Assembly: GCA_934476675.1 (NCBI GenBank)
Contig: CAKSOE010000004.1
Location: forward strand, 77,255 to 141,254
DNA from: an uncultured Clostridia bacterium
GTDB lineage: Bacteria > Bacillota > Clostridia > UBA1381
Direction of reading: 5' to 3'
DNA length: 64,000 nt
A program made the translations under genes and the position numbers. The notes below the pieces were generated by a model. That model searched no databases. It was given only the letters and a program-made list of their open reading frames with translations, and was not told where the DNA came from. Within the stretch, counting starts at the first letter, position 1; every line of letters starts with the position of its first letter. Of the stretch, positions 45,276-55,800 are shown in pieces.

Positions 45276-45574
45276 ATAAAGCATTTAACCACGAAAAAAC
45301 CACGAATTTTTCATAAACAGATTTTTGTATAAGGCAGAGAACAATTGGAAAGGAACGTTCTCTGTCTTAGTCACTCTTAATAATAATATGATGAGACTTA
45401 ATAAATTACCGCTGAAAGTTCAAACAAGTAAATGATTGATATTATTTTAACTTTAAACATTTTATTATCTTTAAAATTACTTGTCAAACGTTTTCATAAT
45501 TCTCATAATCATAATAAAAGCGTCTCTAATTATTGACAATTGACCAAATTTTTTTAGAAAATTAAAAATAACAC

Positions 45575-45603
45575 TTGCAATTTTTAAATAGATGTGTTAT
45601 AAT
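45575..45603 (+). promoter_or_regulatory. Promoter of tRNA-Leu
   Basis: TTGCAA (45575-45580), 17-base spacer, perfect TATAAT (45598-45603). Confidence 0.75.
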
Positions 45604-45627
45604 ATTATCTGTTATTAGAAATAATAT

Positions 45628-45714
45628 GCGGATATGGCGGAATCGGCAGACGCGCTAGATTCAGGTTCTAGTGAAAGCAATTTCATGGAGGTTCAAGTCC
45701 TCTTATCCGCACCA
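45628..45714 (+). tRNA. tRNA-Leu (anticodon CAG)
   Basis: Acceptor GCGGATA/TATCCGC, anticodon stem CTAGA/TCTAG with loop TTCAGGT (anticodon CAG, decoding CUG), a long class-II variable arm, T-arm with GTTCAAGTC, discriminator A and encoded CCA (45712-45714). Confidence 0.93.
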
Positions 45715-45715
45715 T

Positions 45716-45768
45716 ACCGAGAGTTCTTATAGGATTTGAGATGTTCTATAAACACTCTCGGTTTTTTA
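45716..45768 (+). terminator. Terminator after tRNA-Leu
   Basis: ACCGAGAGT and ACTCTCGGT arms enclose a partly paired interior (TTATAGGA...TCTATAA), followed by TTTTTTA. Confidence 0.8.
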
Positions 45769-45951
45769 TTGCCTTTAATCAGTATGCGGATAACTTTTAT
45801 ATCTCACCGTCCATACTGATTATTTTTTTATTATTCCTTTTTGCAGTATTCAGAACGTCCTGTGTTACGGTGGCAATCCCATATAGCTTTATTTTTTCCA
45901 CCAAACATAAATTTCTCCATATCTCATTAAAGTAACCATTTTTAATTAATA

Positions 45952-46328
45952 TTAAAAATCCATGTAACTAAGCCATTTTAATAAACTTTCTGACCACTGT
46001 ATCACATGCTTGTTGATTTTAGAATCTGGATCAGGTATCCCTATTCCATGATTACCATGCGGATAAATATGCATCTTCTCGAATCAAGTAGTGGAAGCGG
46101 AAATCTATGCGGTGACACACGATAGTTAACAACAAATGCAGTTATCCCATTATTATTAAAAAAATCAGCATAACCTTTTCCCTCATGTTCTGACCTTTCT
46201 ATATATCCACCACCCGGAAGAATTACAACTGCCGTATCACTTTTCTTATTTTCAGGAATATATGCTGTTAATGTAGGGATTTCCCCGCATATGCCGGGTA
46301 CTGTTTCCCACAAATTCATTGTTACCAT
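45952..46328 (-). pseudogene. Alpha/beta-hydrolase (acetyl-esterase type) pseudogene with internal deletion
   Basis: The ATG at 46328 behind GAGGTGG opens a normal esterase N-terminus (AVVILPGGGYIERSEHEG, ITAFVVNYRVSP, LLDSRR). It then runs out of frame to a stop at 46041. In another frame, right after the break near 46075-46085, the family's C-terminus continues (EKMHIYPHGNHGIGIPDPDS...WSESLLKWL) to a stop at 45952, including the catalytic-histidine region. The middle ~130 residues with the nucleophile serine and the aspartate are missing. The gene is last in the glycan cluster and was probably a carbohydrate esterase removing acetyl groups. Confidence 0.8.
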
Positions 46329-46353
46329 ATAGATCCACCTCACTAATTTAAAA

Positions 46354-47982
46354 TTAAACTTCATTTACAAGAATAAAATTTCCATTTTGCATACAATACT
46401 CCTGATTCTGTGAAACATCAAATTTGTAAGTATTCTGGTTTAGTTTACAAACAGCCGAAATTGTCTGCTCTTCAATACCAAACACGGAAATAATATTACC
46501 TTCTAAATCCGTTATAACCCTAAGACCTGCACAACATTCAAAAATTATCTCATCATTAATACTTGCAACAATCCAATTATCTTTGCATTTTATTACGTAT
46601 TTATTCCCACACATGTTCTGAGTATATTCAAAATTATGTTTATTTAATATAGCAGTCCAAAATATCCTGTTATATTCAATATTTATACCATATAAAAGGC
46701 TGACATATTCCAAAAAAGCAAGTGTAGTGGGGCCGTAACCGTCATCAGCAGCTTTACTTATTTCAGCAGTGTATGGATTATACTGCTGAACGAAAACATT
46801 AGTTTTCTTTATCAGTTCAATTAGCTTTTTTCCTATCATAATATTTTCAGCATGATGATTGTAGTTAATCATTGCTTGAATACTTCTTTGATAATTTAAC
46901 CCATGCGAAGGACCCGACCAACTATTATCATCTATATCATGACCTGCTGTCCCCATTTTTTTTAATTCTTTTGCACAATTTGAACATTCGGAATTCACAT
47001 GAAAATACATTTCATTCGCTGCTATAGAAGGAAGCGGATATGGGGTCCAGAACTCATTTTCATTGAGCAAGTGTTTTTTTATAAATGCATCAGCCATATT
47101 CTGAGTAAAAATTCCTGAATACATACATTTGATATTTTCTTGTGTCAAAACTTCAATCTTTTGATTGTGCTTATCTCTTTGAAAACAATATTTATTTTCT
47201 TCATCCCAAAGATATTCGATGAATTTCTTTTGTACTTCTTTTGCATTTTCTCTCCAAAAATCCACTTTCCCGTTTTCAAGTATTTCAGATATTCTTGACA
47301 GAACATCGCAACAAGCATATGAGTATGACATAAATTGAGGTGATTCATACGGCATATTCCCATAGTCTTCAGGTGGAATTGATTTTCCCCACGCACCATG
47401 TTCAGGTATCTTTAGCCCATTTAGCATATGTATTGTACAATTGTCTTCACCGGTATCCCAAACACACCAACTCTCAAGACAACCATTATTATCACTGTCT
47501 CTGTATTTCCACAAATAAGCATTAAAATCTTCAAGACATTCATATAACAACTCAAGATATTGCTTGTTTCTTCCTGTGTAAAAATATAATTTCAGAGCGG
47601 CATGCGGCAAAAAACAACCTTGCAACCAATCATAATGTGCGCTAACACCTCCCCATTCCCCTTGATTTTTTATCATTCCGGGGAATCTACCATCTTTTCT
47701 TTGATAACGCAAAAAAATTAGAGTGTTTGATAATGCAACTTTTAAATTTCTCTTGGCATACATTTCTCCACCCATAGGTTGCGTTTCTAACCATACACCG
47801 TTATACTTAGCCCCCTCAATTAACACACTGTAATCGGAAAACGTTTTTATATTAGCCTTGCAAATTGCTTCCGCCTTGTCATACAACTCTTTTAAATGCT
47901 TGTCCGTCGTATTAAATATTACCGATGAATCGACTAAATTATACGTTTCCGGCAAGAATACGTCAAAAATCATTTCACTCAC
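46354..47982 (-). CDS. (Alpha/alpha)6-barrel glycoside hydrolase, GH63/MGH1-like
   Basis: 542 aa, no signal peptide, so probably cytoplasmic. The sequence has the six-hairpin glycosidase look: VWLETQPMGGEMYAKRNL, QRKDGRFPGMI, WDTGEDN (candidate acidic catalytic residue), and DDNSWSGPSHGLNYQRSIQAM near the second catalytic site, then a small beta tail. The closest groups I recognise are MGH1-like/GH63 glucosidase-like enzymes or rhamnosidase-clan relatives; the substrate is not readable. The start is the GTG at 47982 or the ATG at 47973; the ribosome site is weak. It would trim imported oligosaccharides. Confidence 0.65.
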   Translation of the reverse strand: MSEMIFDVFLPETYNLVDSSVIFNTTDKHLKELYDKAEAICKANIKTFSDYSVLIEGAKYNGVWLETQPMGGEMYAKRNLKVALSNTLIFLRYQRKDGRFPGMIKNQGEWGGVSAHYDWLQGCFLPHAALKLYFYTGRNKQYLELLYECLEDFNAYLWKYRDSDNNGCLESWCVWDTGEDNCTIHMLNGLKIPEHGAWGKSIPPEDYGNMPYESPQFMSYSYACCDVLSRISEILENGKVDFWRENAKEVQKKFIEYLWDEENKYCFQRDKHNQKIEVLTQENIKCMYSGIFTQNMADAFIKKHLLNENEFWTPYPLPSIAANEMYFHVNSECSNCAKELKKMGTAGHDIDDNSWSGPSHGLNYQRSIQAMINYNHHAENIMIGKKLIELIKKTNVFVQQYNPYTAEISKAADDGYGPTTLAFLEYVSLLYGINIEYNRIFWTAILNKHNFEYTQNMCGNKYVIKCKDNWIVASINDEIIFECCAGLRVITDLEGNIISVFGIEEQTISAVCKLNQNTYKFDVSQNQEYCMQNGNFILVNEV

Positions 47983-48020
47983 TTTAAACCTTTCACAAAT
48001 TTATACTTATTTAATTGACA

Positions 48021-48887
48021 TCAACGTTCTTTCCAATATACACATTTTTCCTCAACCGGAGTTCCCAAAGCCTGAGGAATCTTATTATCCATAAGTATAT
48101 CGTAATTGTTTTTAAAGTCCATAGCTGTCAGTTGTCTTCTTTTTATAGTTTCAGGTGCTTTATAATCCAACTCATACAACCATGGTCCTTCATAATCCCC
48201 ACTTCTTAGTGCATCAATCAACTTTATCCAGTCCACCTTACCTTCTCCCGGTAACCAATGCCTTTCATTTTTATAATCAAAATCAGAAACATGAGTGGTT
48301 ACAAGCTTACTCCCCACCTTATGTATATATTCACCTACATCTTCATAAAACAAATGATTTGTATCAAAGCATGTTCTTAATCTATCATCACAAGACAACA
48401 ACTTCAACATATCATATGAATCTCTTCCCAAACAAGTTCTTGGTAAGTTTTCAACAATTATAAATCCATCAAAGGGTTCAGCAACATCCGCTAACTTTGT
48501 TAATGTATCAGCCGAACATTTTAATGCTTCTTCACGTTTATCTTCTTCTATGGGTTCAGCACTCGGATGAATTACAAAATTTTTAATTCCTGCACACCCT
48601 GCTTTTTTAATAATCTCAGAAAGATATTTTACTGTGTGCTCTCTTTTTTCTTCATTTTCAGATGCCGGATCCAATTCAGCAAATGGCAGGAACGGCAAAT
48701 GAAAAGTCCATAATTCTATATCAAACTTTCTTGCACGTTGCTGCAAAGCTGTCCAATCAAAATTTTCTAAGGTTTCATCTCCTAAGCTAATTTCCATCGA
48801 CTTTATTCCCGCTTTGGAATACTGTTCAAACTCCTCTTCTGCAAATGGTCTTCCACAAAGTGAAAGACCTAATCTAAATTTTTTCAT
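48021..48887 (-). CDS. Sugar phosphate isomerase/epimerase (xylose-isomerase-like TIM barrel)
   Basis: 288 aa. A TIM barrel of the AP-endonuclease-2 superfamily with metal ligands in order: VIHPSAE, IVENLPR, CFDTNH, THVSDFDY plus NERHWLPGEGKVDW, and YELDY. Enzymes of this group isomerise or epimerise ketoses, inosose or 3-keto sugars. The specific sugar is unknown. The ATG follows GAAGGAGGAG. It sits between the regulator and the glycosidase, in keeping with a role in processing the cluster's sugar. Confidence 0.75.
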   Translation of the reverse strand: MKKFRLGLSLCGRPFAEEEFEQYSKAGIKSMEISLGDETLENFDWTALQQRARKFDIELWTFHLPFLPFAELDPASENEEKREHTVKYLSEIIKKAGCAGIKNFVIHPSAEPIEEDKREEALKCSADTLTKLADVAEPFDGFIIVENLPRTCLGRDSYDMLKLLSCDDRLRTCFDTNHLFYEDVGEYIHKVGSKLVTTHVSDFDYKNERHWLPGEGKVDWIKLIDALRSGDYEGPWLYELDYKAPETIKRRQLTAMDFKNNYDILMDNKIPQALGTPVEEKCVYWKER

Positions 48888-48920
48888 ATCTTCTCCTCCT
48901 TCATTATAGTCGCATTTTGT

Positions 48921-51221
48921 TTATTCATTATCTTTTATGTTTTTTAACATATCTCGATATTCGCTCGGTGTCACACCTTCAAAATTCTTAAACACTCTTA
49001 AAAATGTAGTTTTGGAAACAAAACCTGTCATTTTCATTATTTCATTTATATGGTAATCAGTAGTTATCAGTAATTTTTTGATTTTTTCTACCCTTGTCAT
49101 TGAAACATAATGATTAAACCCTACTCCAAGATGTGTCTTTATCAATTTCGATAAATTTTTAGATGATGTTCCAAATTCCTCTGCAACTTTGTCTAAATAT
49201 AATTCTTCCGCACAGTGCTCATCAATATATTTAATAAAGCTTTTAATGTCAAACACCTGTTTAGTTGTTTCTTTGAAAGATGTTATATCATATAATAATT
49301 TATTTACATAATCAATAAACTCTTCTAATGATAAAACATCTATTGCATTTTCCGGATTTACACCATTTATATTTATATATTTATTACGTTTTACATTCTT
49401 TGAATCAGCTACTCTCAATGCTGTATGCATAATTTGATTATAAACTTTTTTTACAGCTGCATCTCCACCAAGTTCATAATTGTATAGTACAATTTCTTCA
49501 AGTAATTGCATAACTTTTGCTATATTTGCTCCTAAAATATAGTTTTTCAGCTTATTCTCCTGTTCAAGAGAGTAATAAAAACCGGCTGTACCTTCTCTTG
49601 AGATATGATATTGTAAAATACCACTATTTTTAGACATTGTACGTACCAATGAATGTGCATTAAATGCTTCAATATACGATGTCTGCATACCTGAAAAATC
49701 TTTATGGATTTGCCCTACACCTATGAACAACCTTATAAATTCGGTGTCAAATTTAAAAATATCTTTTATTTTATTAAGCCTGTGAAAAACTTCTGAATTG
49801 CCTTCCTTTTTAACATTAAAAATAACAACATAAGACTCACTGGTTTTGGATAAAATAATTGTCTCTTTATTATCATTAAATTCAGACAAAAATATTAACT
49901 GTACTTCATCCGAAATTCTCTTATATTGCTCCGAAGTGAATTCCCCAAAAAAGCTTTTACTATAAGCAATCTCTATATATGCAACTATGAAATAATCATT
50001 TTCAAAGTTAATGTTGCTTTCTCTAAAAGCATTCTCGATCTTAGAACAATTCACAGCATCAGTAAACGCTAAATGATTTATTAAATATCGCTCTTTATAT
50101 GAAGAAATATTATTTTGCATATTTTTCTTCAAATATAAATTATCTGACACAAGATTCTGTAATGATTTTTCTATTAATGCAAACTCATCCTCATCTTTTT
50201 CTTGTTTATAATGCACTTCCTCTAAAAGCTTTTTAATCGATACAATCGGGCTATATAATCGCTTGTTAAAATAAAAACACAACAAGATGTTTAATAAAAC
50301 AACCAATATTATAAAGAATAACATCAAATACATATTTGTATAAATATATGACATTAAGGTTTTTTTCGGAGTTAGTTCAACAAATCTATATACTCCCAAA
50401 TAACTGATTACATTTCTATATTGAAATCCGATATATTTTTCTCTGTTCCTTTTAAAATCAAATACATTTTCATTTTCTATCTTTTTTAATAATTTTACAT
50501 CATCAAATTTTTCGCCCGTTTTTAGTGAATATATACCATCATCAATCGCCACCAATATCAGCGCCTCTTTTAACATTCCGTCTTGGGTTGCTATTTTATG
50601 AATATAATCACATTTTATATCCACAATAATATAATTTTTAGTTTTTATACCGTTCATACATGATATAACTAACGGAATAACTACCTCCCTATTGCCTTCG
50701 TTATATACCGCAACCGGGGGTAAAAAAGAATAAAAATTCTTATTTGATTGCATCTGTCTCCAAAAAAATGTATCGTATTTTTCATACTTTCTCTGATTAT
50801 CAAAATACACATCCAAATCACATTCTCTGCTTGTATCAATAACAAAATCATTAACGCAGTTAACAACCGCAATATTGTCAACAAAATCATATATATTTTT
50901 TGTTTTTGCTAACGTTTTCCTTAGTTCGTATTTTTGAAAAATAGATATCTGAGAATCTGTACTATTCCAAAACATAAGCTGTCTTATGTTATCATCAGAA
51001 TACAGCAATTCAAAACTATTTACAATTTCGTCAATATCTTCTTCTACCTTACGAATATTGTTTTCAAACATTTCCTTTGATGATAATATTTCTCTATCCA
51101 TATCATGCTTCATCTGAAACACTTGTACCCCAACGACAAAGGATGATACCACCAAAAGAGGTATCAGGCTGTATATCAATAATTTTTTTAATACACTTCC
51201 TCGATAATAATTCTTCAGCAT
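48921..51221 (-). CDS. Membrane-anchored AraC-family sensor regulator
   Basis: 766 aa. A first membrane helix at ~12-32, an extracytoplasmic sensor region of ~250 residues (Cache-like in layout), a second helix at ~290-315 (MLFFIILVVLLNILLCFYFN), a linker, and a C-terminal AraC DNA-binding domain with two helix-turn-helix motifs (LYLDKVAEEFGTSSKNLSKLI and INEIMKMTGFVSKTTFLRVF). One-piece transmembrane regulators of this build control glycan clusters in Clostridia and paenibacilli. It likely senses the oligosaccharide outside the cell and activates the flanking genes. Confidence 0.85.
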   Translation of the reverse strand: MLKNYYRGSVLKKLLIYSLIPLLVVSSFVVGVQVFQMKHDMDREILSSKEMFENNIRKVEEDIDEIVNSFELLYSDDNIRQLMFWNSTDSQISIFQKYELRKTLAKTKNIYDFVDNIAVVNCVNDFVIDTSRECDLDVYFDNQRKYEKYDTFFWRQMQSNKNFYSFLPPVAVYNEGNREVVIPLVISCMNGIKTKNYIIVDIKCDYIHKIATQDGMLKEALILVAIDDGIYSLKTGEKFDDVKLLKKIENENVFDFKRNREKYIGFQYRNVISYLGVYRFVELTPKKTLMSYIYTNMYLMLFFIILVVLLNILLCFYFNKRLYSPIVSIKKLLEEVHYKQEKDEDEFALIEKSLQNLVSDNLYLKKNMQNNISSYKERYLINHLAFTDAVNCSKIENAFRESNINFENDYFIVAYIEIAYSKSFFGEFTSEQYKRISDEVQLIFLSEFNDNKETIILSKTSESYVVIFNVKKEGNSEVFHRLNKIKDIFKFDTEFIRLFIGVGQIHKDFSGMQTSYIEAFNAHSLVRTMSKNSGILQYHISREGTAGFYYSLEQENKLKNYILGANIAKVMQLLEEIVLYNYELGGDAAVKKVYNQIMHTALRVADSKNVKRNKYININGVNPENAIDVLSLEEFIDYVNKLLYDITSFKETTKQVFDIKSFIKYIDEHCAEELYLDKVAEEFGTSSKNLSKLIKTHLGVGFNHYVSMTRVEKIKKLLITTDYHINEIMKMTGFVSKTTFLRVFKNFEGVTPSEYRDMLKNIKDNE

Positions 51222-51320
51222 ATTTATACCGTCCTGTATTATTTATATATTTTGAATTGAATATCCCTTATTCTGTAAGCTTGCTATTTTTCTTCAAGTG
51301 ACATATTAATCCTGCTTTAT

Positions 51321-51360
51321 AAAGTGGGATTAAAAACCATCAATCTCTTAATCCCACTTT
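51321..51360 (-). terminator. Terminator of the 458-aa exported-protein gene
   Basis: AAAGTGGGATTAA and TTAATCCCACTTT form a perfect 13-bp stem just after the stop codon, separating the upstream transport and surface genes from the regulator. Confidence 0.8.
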
Positions 51361-51368
51361 AATTTTAA

Positions 51369-52745
51369 TTATTCAGCAACCACTAAAAGTTCTTTATTCC
51401 CAATTAAAGGAGCACTTTTCTTTGAATTCCACAAAAACACTTTTACTTTATTTCCGACTGTTTCTGATATATTAAACAATAAATTCATATCAGCACTTCT
51501 ATATGTAATCGCCGTTGATGTATCCATATTTATATTAATCAACTGTCCCTCATTAGAATACTCTGCCACAAGTAACACAACATCTTCATTGCCCATAGAA
51601 TTATTGAATATATTTGCATTGCATGTCAATGTTGTTCCTGCAACCACTGTTTTTTCTGAACTTGCACCTGATACATCAAATGCATCAATCACCAATCCTT
51701 CCGGATCATTATCCTCAAATGCCATAAGCTTAATATCTGTAAGCCATATTGTTGCACCGTTTTTCTCTATCCACTCGTGTCTCGCGGACGTATCCGTAAT
51801 CTTCTTACAGATCCAGAACCATTCTCCTATTTTTTTGCTGCCTCCCGGAACTGATAAGATTGATGAACTTTGATCTATATACATCCAGGCTGTCCAATAT
51901 AAGTTTCCGGCATTTGCATATTCTGTTAATGTCGCGTCAGTACTAATAGCCTTAGCACCCGATAAATACCACAAATTGTAACTACTTCCTGCAAGCTTTA
52001 ATGAACGATAAAAACCATCCTTGACAAATTCATGATCTACGCTTGCCTCAGTAGCGCCACTAGGTCCAATAAATTTTGAATCATTACTACCGTCAAATAC
52101 TGTAGCAAGCACCTTTGCATATCTGTTTGGACCGTTATCAAAAGTTGCTCCGGCAACTGTTTTAGTTCTTGCGCTCGGTGATGGCTCACTGCCGTTAGAA
52201 GTCGATACAATACATAAATCATCAACATATACAGTACCTTTTCCACGAGTGTCTACAACGCCAACTGTTGCTTTTTCTTCAAGATTCGTTATCTTTGCCG
52301 AAAGAAATGTCCACTCACCCGGCTGCACAGTTGTAATTTTGCTTTTTGTCGCTCCATCGGATATCAAATGTACTGTAACATCCTCTGTATTAATTTCTCC
52401 CTTATCAACATAAAACCATCCGCAGATATATGCATTTCCCGCCTCTACCGCTGCTGTAATTTCTTTATTGCCATTTGCAATATTTACTTTATCCCATGCT
52501 CTGTATCTCATAACTGATTTACAATTTGAATAGTAGTATGATTTAGTACCATTATATGACATGCTATCAGTTAAGCCCTCAGCTGCATAACCATAATCAG
52601 TTAATTTCTGACCGCAAAAATTGTCCTTGGTATCCGATACAATAGTTCTCAAAACAGTCTGTGTTACTTCTCCCTCTGCTGCATATCCTGATATAGGTGC
52701 TATCAAGGTTGCTAATGTGATTAACATAGAAATAATTTTTTCCAT
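51369..52745 (-). CDS. Exported protein with two copies of an unassigned module
   Basis: 458 aa with a signal peptide (cut near GYAA at ~22). Residues ~35-180 and ~200-345 are two copies of a beta-rich module; each has a G-x-x-Y-x-x-x-W-x-Y core (NAYICGWFYVD at 104-114, NLYWTAWMYID at 281-291) and ends with a (W/V)-x-x-D strand (TVYVDDLCIV, TIWLTDIKLM). The fold looks like a carbohydrate-binding module, but I know no family for it. Residues ~350-458 are the AEY-LIN/FLWN module shared with the exported protein at 18.5 kb. There is no catalytic motif and no wall anchor. It probably binds glycan. Confidence 0.6.
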   Translation of the reverse strand: MEKIISMLITLATLIAPISGYAAEGEVTQTVLRTIVSDTKDNFCGQKLTDYGYAAEGLTDSMSYNGTKSYYYSNCKSVMRYRAWDKVNIANGNKEITAAVEAGNAYICGWFYVDKGEINTEDVTVHLISDGATKSKITTVQPGEWTFLSAKITNLEEKATVGVVDTRGKGTVYVDDLCIVSTSNGSEPSPSARTKTVAGATFDNGPNRYAKVLATVFDGSNDSKFIGPSGATEASVDHEFVKDGFYRSLKLAGSSYNLWYLSGAKAISTDATLTEYANAGNLYWTAWMYIDQSSSILSVPGGSKKIGEWFWICKKITDTSARHEWIEKNGATIWLTDIKLMAFEDNDPEGLVIDAFDVSGASSEKTVVAGTTLTCNANIFNNSMGNEDVVLLVAEYSNEGQLININMDTSTAITYRSADMNLLFNISETVGNKVKVFLWNSKKSAPLIGNKELLVVAE

Positions 52746-52885
52746 AATAAAACTCCCTTTCTTTAATTATTTATAATATTCATCTCCTTCATTGACACTC
52801 AAAACATTTTAAGCCATAAACAACATCTCCTTTAAATTGCATCTTAATCAACTCTCTATTTATTTTGCAATTGATATTTTATACA
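52746..52885. other. Intergenic region inside the glycan block
   Basis: A 140-base gap before the 458-aa exported-protein gene, carrying its AAAGAAAGGGAG ribosome site. I see no convincing -35/-10 pair and no clear hairpin. This gene may be expressed by read-through. Confidence 0.4.
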
Positions 52886-55800
52886 TCATTCTACAAAATT
52901 GTAGATTATAAAGCTTACATTTTGTCCCCATGTAGTAAGAATAAATACGAGTGATGTCATTGATTCGCTATGGACACTCTTATATGCTCTTATATCATCC
53001 TTTGTAGCTTTGCGTATTTCTCGGTTTTCCTCATCATATACAATAGCAGTTGACGGAAGGTTAAACAACTCTAATGAATCTTCTGCTGCATCATCTGTAA
53101 CTGCTTTACTGCTGGTAACCATAATCTGATCCCCTGACGATTTATACACCTTACCGATGGTAGTTCTTCTTTCCGAATAGTACTTGCCGTTATTGGATAA
53201 AGCAATATCCTTATTATTTACATCAAACAGTCTGCTTATTGTAACTATTTGTCCCCGTTGATTTGTATCTACAGTGATCAAATCTCCACATTTCAATGTG
53301 CATTTACCGTTTTCAAATAAACCGGCAGCTTTAAGCACATCATCACTGTATAAATCTGCTGAGAACTTAGTGCCATTTTGAACACCTTCTACTCTTGTCA
53401 CCGCTTCATCATCTTCGTTAAGAGTTATCAATGTTCTATCCACAACAATATAATTGTCAGCAGTTGATGTTGATGCCTCTCCGTCACGTAAAAATCCTAT
53501 CTCAAGGTTATTAAATTCTGAACGTTTAAATACTTCTAAGCTGTATTTTCCATCTTGCTGAAAATAGCTTTTGCCATACACCTGATAATCTGTTGCAATA
53601 TCAGCATCATCAATATTGGCAGGACCAACAAATAGTACCGCGCCATCATAGTTCATATTAGGTGATGTACTTTTCATTCCGGTAGGATAAATCATCCCTC
53701 TATACACATTACATGTGTACTGTTCCGGTGCTTGATATGTAAGAGTGCTATATTTCTCTTCATTCTTTTCATTATATTTTTTAGTGTCTATGCCGGTAAT
53801 GTTTCCTTCTTCATTCAAAGTATAACCAATAACTTGAGGTATTAATTGATATTTCGACACAGTTACAACTTCAGAAGTATTTTGATCAAACACTTCAGTC
53901 TCAACATTATCATAAAAAAGAGATTTTGCAACATTAAAATCAATTTTAGTTCTCACACCATCTACTTTGATTTTCTCCGCACAAACAAAGCTCTGTAGCT
54001 TGCCGGCAGTATTTATAAGTTTAACCTCGACATCTTCTTCTATATCATCAGTGCTTACCTTTACCAATAACCCATAGTTAATATTAGCATTACTTATAGA
54101 TTCTGTTGCTGCAATTTTTCCCAAATAATTCAAATAAAATGTATAATTTTTTCCTATCATCGGCAATGTCGCATTTTTCAAATATATAGCATTATCAAAA
54201 TAACAGCTTCTCTCAAAATCCATTCCATCAATGCTATATATTTCATCGGACGACCGATTCAATACACCACTTAAAACTTGTTCACTAACCTGAATTTTAT
54301 AAATACTTGATTTTTCAGCATCAATTCTAACAATGCCATTACTATCAATAGTTGTAACATCTGCAGCAACTGACAATATTGATTTTGATTTGATATCACT
54401 AAACGAGATTTTATCACTGCCTCTATATATGCTGATTTTTTCTATATCCGATTCTGAAAGACATATATTTGGATTACTATACATGTCTGAAATAATCATT
54501 TTACTTCTATCGATATATGAAACAAAATAATCAACATATTCATCAACAATAACAAGATCTATACGACCATTATTATCACTATCTATAGCGGTAACGTATC
54601 CATTCTTAATTCCGGCTAATTTATCCTCTTTAAACGGAGTACATCCTTTTCCGTTATATATCATATCAGGATGTTGATCAAATCTCATTTTTTTCGAACG
54701 ACTATTTTCCAAATCTTCATAGTACTTTATGGAAGATAAATCACCTGAAACAATATTTTCTCCGGGTATAATTGTAACGTCATTCCGATTTGGCTTAGGT
54801 GCAACATATACTACTTTAAAATCGCCTAAAGCTCTATTATCTATATTAATGTATGCTATAACATCTAACCCAATATAATCATCCGTTAATCCCTCTGCAT
54901 CAGAACATGTATTGTCTCCAATCATAACATGATCAGCAGGAACTAATGCTGCACCGGAACGGGATGTATAACCATTGCTTACTACATTACCCGAAATTTC
55001 AACAATATTATGCCATTTGTATGCCGCTAAATCATATTGAGTTGTATTATCGTCTGTGTCATAAGAAGCTAAAGGAGTCATCAATGCATTATATAAAAGT
55101 TCAACTGCAGCCTCCTTACTTAGCTCTTGCCCATATGATAAGTTCACATTTTCTAACAGCTCAAGCTGATCAGCTATATCTTTATACCTTTTTTTATCCT
55201 CTTTTGCATAGTTAGCTATTGCCTCATATCCCAATGCATTAATAATCCACTCCAAGGCATCATCTAGAATTATTTTCGCATCAGGGTAAAACTTACCTTC
55301 TTCAACATAATGTGATATAGCCTCTATTTCTATAGCTTTATTGGTCGACTGATTAACGTCAGCAAAGCATGTTCCTTTTACCGACGAATTAACCGTTTGC
55401 TTAGTAAGAGCAACCAACAGTGCCGCAAAGGATGCTCTTGTACCATCAAACGAATCAACATCTATACCTATGCTTTTTTCAAACTCTGCATGAATATCCG
55501 ATTTTGAAGGCATTTGCATTTTTTCAGCTTTTTTATACTGAACTTTTGAAGATGCATTGTTTGCGTGGAATACCTTCAAAGAATTGATTGACCATGCATT
55601 ACTGTTTGTCTCTGTTCCGGCCTCCAAAACAATTTTTATAAATCTGATTTTTTCAATACTAGGAAAATCAATGGTTGTTTGCGTAGATTCATTGCCACTT
55701 TTTTCTGAAACGATAGGTTCCCCGAAATATTCCATTTTTGTGGATACGTAAACACTATATTTTCCGGGATATTCACTTTGCTCATGATCTAAAACAACCT

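Larger units (their letters stand above)
45234..45627. other. Intergenic spacer between the two tRNA genes
   Basis: It contains the tRNA-Glu terminator, another imperfect hairpin at 45331-45368 (AAGGCAGAGAAC/GTTCTCTGTCTT, one mismatch) and the tRNA-Leu promoter. I see no gene and no obvious attachment-site duplication. Confidence 0.55.

Noticed and set aside
45117..45332. A 71-codon open frame on the plus strand
   Set aside because: It begins in the tRNA-Glu promoter and runs straight through the tRNA and its terminator, so it is a chance frame.
45741..45935. A 64-codon open frame after tRNA-Leu
   Set aside because: It starts inside the tRNA-Leu terminator, has no ribosome site and resembles no protein.
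45769..45951. Short reverse-strand frames downstream of the esterase pseudogene, one reading MFGGKNKAIWDC with a weak ribosome site
   Set aside because: They are only ~25-35 codons, in conflicting frames, and I cannot tie them to a family; possibly decayed sequence.
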